Origin: JAGMDK01 sp023128695 | GTDB taxonomy: Bacteria; Planctomycetota; Phycisphaerae; UBA1845; Fen-1342 | DNA: 5,812 nucleotides | Direction of reading: 5' to 3' | NCBI GenBank assembly: GCA_030628805.1 | Contig: DAOVQG010000297.1 | Span: 1-5,812, forward strand | Part shown: positions 1-5,590 of the stretch, piece by piece | Position numbering within the stretch: position 1 is the stretch's first letter | Layout: each line of letters starts with the position of its first letter | The notes under the pieces: model-generated | What the model saw: the letters and a program-made list of their open reading frames with translations, nothing else | The model's database searches: none | What the model was told of the DNA's origin: nothing | Translations under genes and position numbers: made by a program

Positions 1-4
1 CGCT

Positions 5-28
5 GGTGCGAGAATCCTTTCTCGCACC
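5..28 (-). repeat. Hairpin repeat, AGGA loop, copy 1
   Basis: A perfect 10-bp stem (GGTGCGAGAA on the minus strand) closes an AGGA tetraloop at 15-18. It is the first of four consecutive hairpins in 1-113 that share the tip but not the stem. The surrounding 29 bases (1-29) recur in inverted orientation at 5591-5619 with one mismatch. No run of T follows, so it is not a recognisable terminator. Confidence 0.85.
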
Positions 29-36
29 CATTTTAT

Positions 37-52
37 CGGGAATCCCTTCCCG
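37..52 (-). repeat. Hairpin repeat, GGGA loop, copy 2
   Basis: A perfect 6-bp stem (CGGGAA on the minus strand) closes a GGGA tetraloop at 43-46. The inner eight bases read AAGGGATT on the minus strand, against AAAGGATT in the preceding hairpin. The outer stem is unrelated in sequence to its neighbours. Confidence 0.8.
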
Positions 53-65
53 CTTTTGAGTCGTG

Positions 66-81
66 CAGGATAGGAATCCTG
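66..81 (+). repeat. Hairpin repeat, AGGA loop, copy 3
   Basis: A perfect 6-bp stem (CAGGAT) closes an AGGA tetraloop at 72-75, with one further possible G-U pair outside. The inner eight bases are ATAGGAAT. It is the same tip design as the two preceding hairpins, here in the opposite orientation. Confidence 0.8.
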
Positions 82-89
82 TCCGGGTG

Positions 90-113
90 GGTGCGAGATG
101 GGAATCTCGCACC
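90..113 (+). repeat. Hairpin repeat, GGGA loop, copy 4
   Basis: A perfect 10-bp stem (GGTGCGAGAT) closes a GGGA tetraloop at 100-103; the inner eight bases are ATGGGAAT. The outer eight stem bases equal those of the hairpin at 5-28, but the last two stem pairs and the loop differ in a way that keeps pairing intact. Confidence 0.85.
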
Positions 114-143
114 AGCGATTACATTATTTTGTGGCACAGGCAT

Positions 144-163
144 GATGGGAATCTCGCACCAGC
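144..163 (+). repeat. Half copy of hairpin repeat (right arm only)
   Basis: These 20 bases are identical to 97-116, covering the loop, the right arm and the trailing CAGC of the preceding hairpin. The left arm is missing and is replaced by sequence containing GTGGCAC (131-137), so no long stem can form. It looks like a truncated or recombined copy. Confidence 0.8.
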
Positions 164-224
164 AACAGCCGATCAGAGAAGACACTGCTCAAGAGCAGTG
201 GCACACATCCTTTGGTACGTCTGG
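161..224 (+). repeat. Direct repeat, left copy, flanking the DUF4062 gene
   Basis: This segment aligns without gaps to 1648-1711, a constant offset of 1487 bases, with 55 of 64 positions identical by my hand count. The core 175-210 is 36/36 identical. Inside the core, CACTGCTC and GAGCAGTG (183-200) form a perfect 8-bp palindrome around AA, followed by GTGGCAC. The two copies lie either side of the DUF4062 gene in the same orientation. Confidence 0.85.
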
Positions 225-437
225 GTGGCCCATCGCTTTAGCGTTGGGGGACACGAATGGGCTGATTATTCGCGTCCCCCAACGCTAAAGGATTTGTCGA
301 TTTAATATGACAAAACCTCACGAAAGGGTGTCTTGCACCATCCGTACCTGGGGTATTGATGGGGCAACATAGCCGTAAAAGCACTTTTTCAGGAGCATTT
401 TCCATTAAATCGACAGCCCCTAAAGCGATGGGCCACC
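224..437. repeat. Inverted-repeat element with interrupted left arm
   Basis: The outer arms 224-241 and 420-437 are perfect 18-bp inverted repeats. A second pair, 296-306 and 404-414, is an 11-bp perfect inverted match. In the right arm the two blocks are 5 bases apart; in the left arm they are 54 apart, because 49 bases (242-290) are inserted. The central part (307-403) has no convincing reading frame. The layout resembles a small non-autonomous element, but no target duplication or transposase was seen, so that reading is an inference. Confidence 0.7.
236..290. repeat. Long hairpin, 23-bp stem
   Basis: Arms 236-258 and 268-290 pair over 23 positions with a single mismatch, closing a 9-base loop (259-267). 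The stem contains CGTTGGGGGAC and its complement. It begins within the outer arm of the 224-437 element and ends with the inserted 49 bases. It lies about 195 bases downstream of the DUF4062 stop codon; no T-run follows on either strand, so it is not a standard terminator. Confidence 0.85.
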
Positions 438-483
438 TAGCCGTGTTATCGAACAACCATGACCACGCATCTTGCGATAGGAG

Positions 484-1599
484 CTACATATCCGCTTCGT
501 CATCCTCTTCAACGTCATCCGCTGCGGACGATGATTCCTCGCCCTCATCTCGCGGAATCGCCTTCAGACGCATTAGATGACTTTCTCCGAACGGCGTAAG
601 GCGCCAGTACGCGTTCGTGTCGTTAACCGCGCGCTTCTTGTCTCCTTTTACAATGAGTCCGATCGCGATCAGTTGGACCTTTATCGTCTGAAAATCAGCG
701 TCGCGCAACGTGACTCGATCACCACCATGTCGCGAGTACCAATCGTCCTCGAGCGTGTCCGGTATTGAATTTTGAAGCACACGTAGCATCGTTCCTTCGT
801 CTGCTTCGTTAAGAAGCAATGGACCAACTATGCTAAATGCGTCATCCCATGTAAACGGCAATGGCAATGTGTACGCACGTCTTTCGACGAGGTACGACTT
901 CGTACCGGCCTCCAGGGACTTCAGACCCTCGTCAGAGTACGCGGCGAATGCAAAGCGAAGCGGGATCAGATCATCTTCTCGCGAGAGACGTTCCACTCCA
1001 GGTGGCGGTTCGGTCTTCGCTCGGTTGAGCTCTTCTTTCAGAACGTCGGCCTCTCTTCGGAGGCGTGTTGTCTCAGCGAGCATTTCCGGGCTCGCTGCTT
1101 CGTCGCCCCTTATCCACCCAGTAGCTGGTTTCTGTTTGATTAGCTGAATCAGACTGCGAGACACGCCCCCCCCAAGGTCTTGCGCGGACGTCCAGTATTT
1201 GCACAGCTTCTTTTCCGCCCTCTCTCGAAACAACGTTAGCTTCGCCCGCGCGCTCTCGGCCGCCTCTGATTTCTCACTCGGGATCTTACCGGGATCCTTA
1301 TGGAGAAACGCGATAATTGGAATCCCGCGCGAAACCGCGTAATCATATTCCTTTTCTGTGTAGCTTATGTCATCGTCATCACCGACAGTGCCATACCGAC
1401 CGCCGATAATGACCACGTAGTAGTCACAATCGTCGACCGCCTGTTTAATATAACTCCACGCGGATTCATCGGACGCCGGAAACAGCTCCATACCAACGGG
1501 GATGCAGTCGAGTTCCAGTAGCGCCTGCATTACTTCTCGTCGCTCGTTTTTCAGATCGCTGTATGTTGAGCTAACGAAAACGGTATAGCGTTTTTCCAT
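484..1599 (-). CDS. DUF4062 domain protein with winged-helix-like C-terminus
   Basis: This encodes 371 residues. Residues 5-89 match the DUF4062 (PF13271) pattern: a strand-like VFVSSTYSDLKNERR start (7-21), then GMELFPASDE (36-45), VVIIGGRYG (62-70) and SYTEKEYDYAV (79-89). Family knowledge places DUF4062 near the TIR-like flavodoxin-type folds that serve as N-terminal modules of bacterial and eukaryotic signalling and defence proteins; its biochemical activity is not generally established. Residues 172-196 look like a short coiled coil. Residues about 295-348 resemble a winged helix, with the segment RLTPFGESHLMRL typical of its last part. The tail 349-371 is strongly acidic. No membrane segment or signal peptide is visible. 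The start at 1599 is chosen because AGGGAG lies 6 bases upstream; the longer frame from 1656 runs into repeat DNA. GC is visibly lower than in the neighbouring genes, and direct repeats flank it, suggesting acquisition. A role in sensing or defence is a guess. Confidence 0.85.
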   Translation of the reverse strand: MEKRYTVFVSSTYSDLKNERREVMQALLELDCIPVGMELFPASDESAWSYIKQAVDDCDYYVVIIGGRYGTVGDDDDISYTEKEYDYAVSRGIPIIAFLHKDPGKIPSEKSEAAESARAKLTLFRERAEKKLCKYWTSAQDLGGGVSRSLIQLIKQKPATGWIRGDEAASPEMLAETTRLRREADVLKEELNRAKTEPPPGVERLSREDDLIPLRFAFAAYSDEGLKSLEAGTKSYLVERRAYTLPLPFTWDDAFSIVGPLLLNEADEGTMLRVLQNSIPDTLEDDWYSRHGGDRVTLRDADFQTIKVQLIAIGLIVKGDKKRAVNDTNAYWRLTPFGESHLMRLKAIPRDEGEESSSAADDVEEDDEADM

Positions 1600-1605
1600 T
1601 ACGCA

Positions 1606-1611
1606 CTCCCT
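1606..1611 (-). promoter_or_regulatory. Ribosome binding site of the DUF4062 gene
   Basis: AGGGAG on the minus strand lies 6 bases before the ATG at 1599. It selects this start over an in-frame ATG at 1656, which would add 19 residues encoded partly by the palindromic repeat at 1625-1643. Confidence 0.7.
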
Positions 1612-1624
1612 GTACCCCGATCGC

Positions 1625-1643
1625 CACTGCTCTGTGAGCAGTG
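1625..1643. repeat. Short palindrome CACTGCTC/GAGCAGTG
   Basis: Perfect 8-bp arms (1625-1632 and 1636-1643) surround TGT. The arms are the same as in the palindrome at 183-200 and in its copy at 1670-1687, but the loop differs (TGT against AA). It lies just upstream of the DUF4062 ribosome binding site and would fall in the transcript leader if transcription starts upstream of it. Confidence 0.8.
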
Positions 1644-1647
1644 TTCG

Positions 1648-1711
1648 AGCAACCATCGGTTAGAGAAGACACTGCTCAAGAGCAGTGGCACACATCCAGT
1701 GGCACGTCCGG
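1648..1711 (+). repeat. Direct repeat, right copy, flanking the DUF4062 gene
   Basis: This is the partner of 161-224; the perfect 36-base core here is 1662-1697. It lies between the oxidoreductase stop and the DUF4062 start. Together the two copies bracket a unit of 1487 bases that holds only the DUF4062 gene, the 224-437 element and the 1625-1643 palindrome. Confidence 0.85.
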
Positions 1712-1719
1712 TACGGAGC

Positions 1720-1840
1720 CCGGACGCTACAGTTGTATGTGGCACCATTCATTGTGTGTGGCACCGGCTTCCAGCCGGTGATGGTTCCACCGGCAAGATG
1801 CCGGTGCCACATACGTTCGGCACGGGGGCCGGACGCTACA
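1720..1840. repeat. Nested repeat cluster downstream of the oxidoreductase gene
   Basis: A direct repeat of 12 bases (CCGGACGCTACA) sits at 1720-1731 and 1829-1840. Between the copies, 1757-1768 and 1800-1811 are 12-bp inverted repeats enclosing two hairpins: 1762-1780 (8-bp stem, loop TCC) and 1788-1806 (8-bp stem, loop AGA). An 11-bp inverted pair (1736-1746 and 1803-1813) overlaps these. The right-hand direct repeat overlaps the stop codon of the adjacent gene. No U-tract terminator is present. Confidence 0.8.
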
Positions 1841-2948
1841 TTTCATCGGTCAGCCGGGTTGCCGCGACGGCCATGCGGACCGAGTTGCGGCCATTATCCT
1901 CGGTGATCTTGCGCTGGTGGCTGTGATCGAGGATCCAGGCCCGCAGGTCGGTGAACATGCCTTGCAGGATTTCGCCGTAGCGGACCATCTTGTCGGCGTC
2001 TTCGCCGAGCGTCAGGTCCACTAGGCGGTCGGCGGCGAAGGTCTTGTGGCGACCGGCGAACTTGCGGGCCTCGCCGGTGTAGGTCGCCAGTGTGTCGACT
2101 TTCACGCCCGGCAGCAGCTCCGTCAGTTGCCGGAGCGCGGCGTCATCGACCAGGGCGTGTATTACCATCTTGGTCGGCACCCACTCGTGCAGCGTGATGT
2201 CGCCACGCTCGCATAGCAGCCGGAACATTTGCCGGTCGAACGGGCCCGGTTGGGTGAAGCCGTGGTAGTGGTTCACGTACACGCCGCCGGGGTACTCGAT
2301 CGTACACTGCACCTGGTCTTCCTGGCCGCCGGCTCGGCGACTGGTCTGGGCCGCGACGACCTTCCCCGGCCCCAGCCAGCCCTCGAACATGTCGAAGAAG
2401 TGTACGCCGTGCTCGATGAAGATGCGGCCGCTGAGCTTTGGGTCCCAGAACCAGTGCTGGGGGCTCAGTTGCTCGTCGCAGGCATAGTTCTCCAAAAAGC
2501 CGTGCAGCACGTCGCCCAGCAGCCCGGAGTCGAGAACCGATTTGACGGCGTCATAGATCGGGTTGTAACGCTGCATCAGGTTCGCCACGAGCAGCCGGTC
2601 GCGCTCATGGGCCGTCGTTATGAGCTCGTCGGCCTGCTCGTTGCTGACCGCCAGCGGCTTCTCGCAGATCACGTGCTTGCCCGCTTTCAGAGCCGCGAGG
2701 CCCTGCGGATGGTGCAAAGCCGGCGGCGTGGCGATGTACACCAGGTCCACGTCGTCCCGCCGCACCAGTGTCTCCACGTCGGCGACGTTCGGAATGCCGA
2801 ACGCCTCGGCGCCCAGCTTGGCGGCGTTCGGCTCCGGCTCGCACATGGCCGTGACGGACACGCCGGGCAGTTTCAGAAAATGCCCCACCGCGAAGCGGGC
2901 GAACCCGCCGCAGCCCACGATCCCGATCCGCATCGAATCAGCGCTCAT
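1836..2948 (-). CDS. Gfo/Idh/MocA family NAD(P)-dependent oxidoreductase
   Basis: This encodes 370 residues, a usual length for the family, and is predicted to be cytoplasmic. The N-terminal Rossmann domain shows GIVGCGGFA (9-17) for the dinucleotide, an acidic residue E37 after the second strand, and YIATPPALHH (71-80). The hallmark CEKPLAV (95-101) carries the conserved Lys97-Pro98. The C-terminal alpha/beta substrate domain includes IEHGVHFFD (178-186), the site of the family's conserved His (H183) and Asp (D186). The start at 2948 is preferred because AGGAG lies 7 bases upstream; a second in-frame ATG at 2933 lacks such a site. The start overlaps the last codons of the glycosyltransferase gene by 11 bases, which indicates coupled translation. 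Family members oxidise, reduce or epimerise sugars, cyclitols and their derivatives; the substrate here cannot be assigned. The final Met and stop codons lie in a repeat. Confidence 0.92.
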   Translation of the reverse strand: MSADSMRIGIVGCGGFARFAVGHFLKLPGVSVTAMCEPEPNAAKLGAEAFGIPNVADVETLVRRDDVDLVYIATPPALHHPQGLAALKAGKHVICEKPLAVSNEQADELITTAHERDRLLVANLMQRYNPIYDAVKSVLDSGLLGDVLHGFLENYACDEQLSPQHWFWDPKLSGRIFIEHGVHFFDMFEGWLGPGKVVAAQTSRRAGGQEDQVQCTIEYPGGVYVNHYHGFTQPGPFDRQMFRLLCERGDITLHEWVPTKMVIHALVDDAALRQLTELLPGVKVDTLATYTGEARKFAGRHKTFAADRLVDLTLGEDADKMVRYGEILQGMFTDLRAWILDHSHQRKITEDNGRNSVRMAVAATRLTDEM

Positions 2949-5280
2949 CTTTTGACTCCTCGGCCCGCCGCATAACGGCGTTGGCGTTCCGCATCTCGGA
3001 CAGCGCCAGCAAGAATGCGAGCGTGGATTCGGCCCCCTGGTTCTGATTGACGCGTTGCGGGTGCAGGCCGTCGTGACAGCCGCCGGTGGTCTGGTCGTAG
3101 AGCGGCAGGCCGACGTCGTTGCGGCCGAGGAACCACTCGAACGCCCGCCGGGCCTCGTTCCACCAGCGTTTGTCGCCGGTGACCTGGTGGGCTTCCAGGC
3201 AGGCCGAGACCATCGCGTGGGCCTCGATCGGCTGCTGGTCAAAGCGAGCCCGCTCGCCCGCCCGCCGATAGAAGCCTTGGTTCCCGATCGGGACGAAATG
3301 CCCTTCCTCGGCGGTCTGGACGTGGGCCAGCCAGTCGAGGGCCTGGAGCGCGGCTTCGCTCATCTCACCGCGCATCATCCACCGCCCGCACAGCAGCAGA
3401 GCCTGCGGCAGCTTGGCATTGGCGTACGTCAGCTCATATTCGAACCACTTCCAGTCGGATGAGCAGGTCTGCTGATAGGCCTGGAAAAGGCGCTCGGCCA
3501 GGGTCTCGCGCACATTTTGGGCGACGCTGTCGCCGTAGAAACGCCGCATGTACTCGTGGATCGCGATCAGGATGTAAGCCCAGGTGCGCGGGGCACTGAC
3601 CTCCCGGGCGGCGGGTAAGGCGAGCGTGAAAAGCCGGCCGGCGACGCCGCGGGCCCGCGAGTCGCTGGAGCGACCGGCCATCGTGCCTAACGCCCACAAG
3701 GCCCGCCCATGGCTGTCTTCCGAGCCGCCCTCATCCAGCCAGTGACGGTCGTAGCTCATGAAATTGCGAAAGCGCCCGCTGTCCTTGTTGAACGAGTGCC
3801 AGAGGAACGCGAGATATCGTTCCGACAGTCGGCGAGCGGTCGCTACGACTTCCTCATCGTCGCTGTCCTCCAGCAACACGGTCAAGATGAGGGCGCGGGC
3901 GTTGTCGTCGGTGCAGTAGCCGTGGTCGTAGTTCGGCAGCTTGCCGACCGCGTGCTGGTACATCCCGGTATCGTCGGTCATCCGCCGCAGGTGCTCGATG
4001 TTGATCGCCGGCAGTTCCGTGGGCCGCCGATCCGAGGGCCGCGTGATGGGCGTGCCGCGGGGCTGCTTCGTGCGCTCCTCACGGACGCGGATGAAGGCCC
4101 GCATATAGCGGCGCGCGACCGCCGACCACACCATCTCACGCCCGTACATATAGGCCCGCTTGCGGAGCGCGTGCCGCTCGGTCTCGTCATCCAGCAACGA
4201 CAGCATTTCATTGGCGATCGCGTCCGCGTCGCCGAACGGGACCAGCCGCCCCCGGCCGTCGGCCAGCAATTCCTCGGCGTGCCAATAGGGGGTCGAGACG
4301 ACGGCCTTGCCGGCCCCGACGGCGTACGCCAGCGTGCCCGAGGTGATTTGGGCCTCGTTGAGATACGGCGTGACATACAGGTCGGCCGCGCCGAGGTACT
4401 CGACCAGCTTATCCAGGTCGACGAAGCGGTTGTGGAAAATCACGTTGTCCGCCACGCCAAGGTCCGCGGCCATTTGCTGGAGCGATTCGCGGTACTTCTC
4501 GCCCGCCATGCGTTTTAGATGCGGATGCGTGGCTCCCAACACGATATACGCCACGTTCGGATACTTCTTGACGACCTTCGGCAGGGCCTGGATGGCGAAT
4601 TCGATGCCCTTGTTGGGCGACAGCAGCCCGAAGGTGAGCACCACGTATTTACCCTCGACGCCGAACTGGTCTTTGTGGAAACTGGGGTCGACGAACGGCA
4701 CGTCGGGGATGCCGTGCGGGATGAAGTCGATCTTGGCGGCCGGGATGTCGTAAATGTCCTTGAGGAACTCCACCCCGCGCTGGCTCATGGTCACCAGGCG
4801 GTCGCTGAGGTGGGCCAGTTCGAGCATGGCCGCGCGGTATTCCGGCTCGGGCTCGTTCAAGACGGTGTGTAAGGTGGTCACGACCGGCATGCGGAGCTGC
4901 TTCAGGAGTTTCAGAATGTGGCTGCCGGCCGGGCCGCCGAAGATGCCGAACTCGTGCTGCACGCAGACCAGGTCGACGTTGTTGAGGTCGAGGAACTCCG
5001 CGGCCCGGCGATAGGACGCCAACTCCTGCTCGGCCAGCTCAAAACGCACGCGGGTGGGGTAGGCATACCCGCGGTCGGTGTCGTTGACGGCCAACGCCAG
5101 GCATGACAGATCTTCATATTCGCCCACCAGGGCCTCGCACAGGTCGGTCGTGAAGGTGGCGATGCCGCATTGCCGGGGGACATAGTTTCCGATCACGGCC
5201 AGGCGGCGGATCTTTAATGGTTTGCGCGGATCGTCAGTCTGATCGAACATACTACCAATCCAGATCGGCGTCGTGCTCAT
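2938..5280 (-). CDS. GT4-like glycosyltransferase fused to a helical glycosidase-like domain
   Basis: This encodes 780 residues in two parts. Residues about 24-400 form a GT-B fold glycosyltransferase: NYVPRQCGIATFTTDL (32-47) is the N-terminal nucleotide-sugar/acceptor loop, VQHEFGIFGG (107-116) and TLHTVLNEPEP (136-146) follow, and the C-terminal half has TFGLLSPNKG (216-225), VTPYLNEAQITSGTLAYA (303-320) and STPYWHAEELLADGRG (329-344). A linker at about 401-424 leads to an all-helical region (425-765) with YDHGYCTDDNARA (451-463), EDSHGRALWALG (521-532), WKWFEYELTYANAKLPQ (610-626), FDQQPIEAHA (680-689) and GGCHDGL (733-739), patterns expected of an alpha/alpha toroid such as glycosidases and sugar epimerases. 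No signal peptide or membrane segment is visible, so it probably acts in the cytoplasm. The start at 5280 has GGAG 7 bases upstream. Donor and acceptor are unknown. The second Glu of the classical E-x7-E motif is absent (E309, L317). Confidence 0.9.
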   Translation of the reverse strand: MSTTPIWIGSMFDQTDDPRKPLKIRRLAVIGNYVPRQCGIATFTTDLCEALVGEYEDLSCLALAVNDTDRGYAYPTRVRFELAEQELASYRRAAEFLDLNNVDLVCVQHEFGIFGGPAGSHILKLLKQLRMPVVTTLHTVLNEPEPEYRAAMLELAHLSDRLVTMSQRGVEFLKDIYDIPAAKIDFIPHGIPDVPFVDPSFHKDQFGVEGKYVVLTFGLLSPNKGIEFAIQALPKVVKKYPNVAYIVLGATHPHLKRMAGEKYRESLQQMAADLGVADNVIFHNRFVDLDKLVEYLGAADLYVTPYLNEAQITSGTLAYAVGAGKAVVSTPYWHAEELLADGRGRLVPFGDADAIANEMLSLLDDETERHALRKRAYMYGREMVWSAVARRYMRAFIRVREERTKQPRGTPITRPSDRRPTELPAINIEHLRRMTDDTGMYQHAVGKLPNYDHGYCTDDNARALILTVLLEDSDDEEVVATARRLSERYLAFLWHSFNKDSGRFRNFMSYDRHWLDEGGSEDSHGRALWALGTMAGRSSDSRARGVAGRLFTLALPAAREVSAPRTWAYILIAIHEYMRRFYGDSVAQNVRETLAERLFQAYQQTCSSDWKWFEYELTYANAKLPQALLLCGRWMMRGEMSEAALQALDWLAHVQTAEEGHFVPIGNQGFYRRAGERARFDQQPIEAHAMVSACLEAHQVTGDKRWWNEARRAFEWFLGRNDVGLPLYDQTTGGCHDGLHPQRVNQNQGAESTLAFLLALSEMRNANAVMRRAEESKDER
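2956..2960 (-). promoter_or_regulatory. Ribosome binding site of the oxidoreductase gene, inside the upstream gene
   Basis: AGGAG on the minus strand lies 7 bases before the ATG at 2948. It falls within the last codons of the glycosyltransferase reading frame, as expected when the two genes are read from one transcript. It decides the start over the downstream ATG at 2933. Confidence 0.75.
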
Positions 5281-5590
5281 GCGCGTTCTCCGAGTTGCGA
5301 ATCAGCAGGAAGGCACGGGAACAACAGCGCTCTACGCAGCGAACCCCGCGGCTTGGAGCACAGCCTACGTTCCCACCCAGGCCCTTGAAGATATGCATAT
5401 CCGTAAGCAGGCTCCATCCCGCATCGTCATATCCTTGCGATAGTTTCGCACAGGAGGCCGCGTTTTTCAACACCGGGGGTCTGGCACACGGCATAATTCA
5501 TCATACGTCAGGCGACACCGGGTGCATGACATCTCCGGCGCGCCGCTCGTCAATTCCACAGAAGCCCGAACCGACGAGTCATGACGAGAG
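5281..5590. other. Non-coding leader region upstream of the glycosyltransferase gene
   Basis: No convincing gene was found in this 310-base stretch on either strand; open frames here lack ribosome binding sites and family-like sequence. A GGAG at 5288-5291 (minus strand) is the ribosome binding site of the gene starting at 5280. The promoter of the two-gene transcript should lie here, but I see no good -35/-10 pair. A 12-bp perfect palindrome, GATATGCATATC, lies at 5390-5401, about 110 bases upstream of the start codon. Confidence 0.5.
5390..5401. promoter_or_regulatory. 12-bp perfect palindrome, possible operator
   Basis: GATATGCATATC is a perfect dyad in the leader of the glycosyltransferase operon. 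It stands out as AT-rich in GC-rich DNA and its position suits a regulator site. There is no other support, and a 12-base palindrome can occur by chance. Confidence 0.2.

Noticed and set aside
1..163. CRISPR array
   Set aside because: The repeated units differ in stem sequence, length and spacing, and there are no uniform spacers.
236..290. Rho-independent terminator for the DUF4062 gene
   Set aside because: The stem is strong, but no T-run follows on the minus strand, it starts about 195 bases beyond the stop codon, and it belongs to a repeat element.
1600..1656. 19-residue N-terminal extension of the DUF4062 protein
   Set aside because: It is encoded by palindromic repeat DNA, and AGGGAG sits at the right distance from the ATG at 1599.
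2229..2975. A 248-codon open frame on the plus strand
   Set aside because: It is antisense to the Gfo/Idh/MocA gene, rich in Val, Arg and Ala without recognisable motifs, and runs past the overlap between two real genes.
2949..3242. N-terminal extension of the oxidoreductase to an upstream ATG
   Set aside because: It would lie in another frame of the glycosyltransferase and encodes low-complexity Arg/Ser/Thr-rich sequence; the Rossmann motif begins right after the chosen start, which has a good ribosome binding site.
3709..4518. A 269-codon open frame on the plus strand
   Set aside because: It lies entirely opposite the well-supported glycosyltransferase gene, its product has no family-like motifs, and its composition is typical of antisense frames in GC-rich genes.
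5440..5470. Possible promoter (TTGAAA at 5465-5470, minus strand)
   Set aside because: The best downstream hexamer, AACTAT after 19 bases, is a poor -10 box, so no promoter can be claimed.
5252..5494. An 80-codon minus-strand frame just upstream of the glycosyltransferase
   Set aside because: It has no ribosome binding site, overlaps the glycosyltransferase start, and its product shows no family-like or membrane features.
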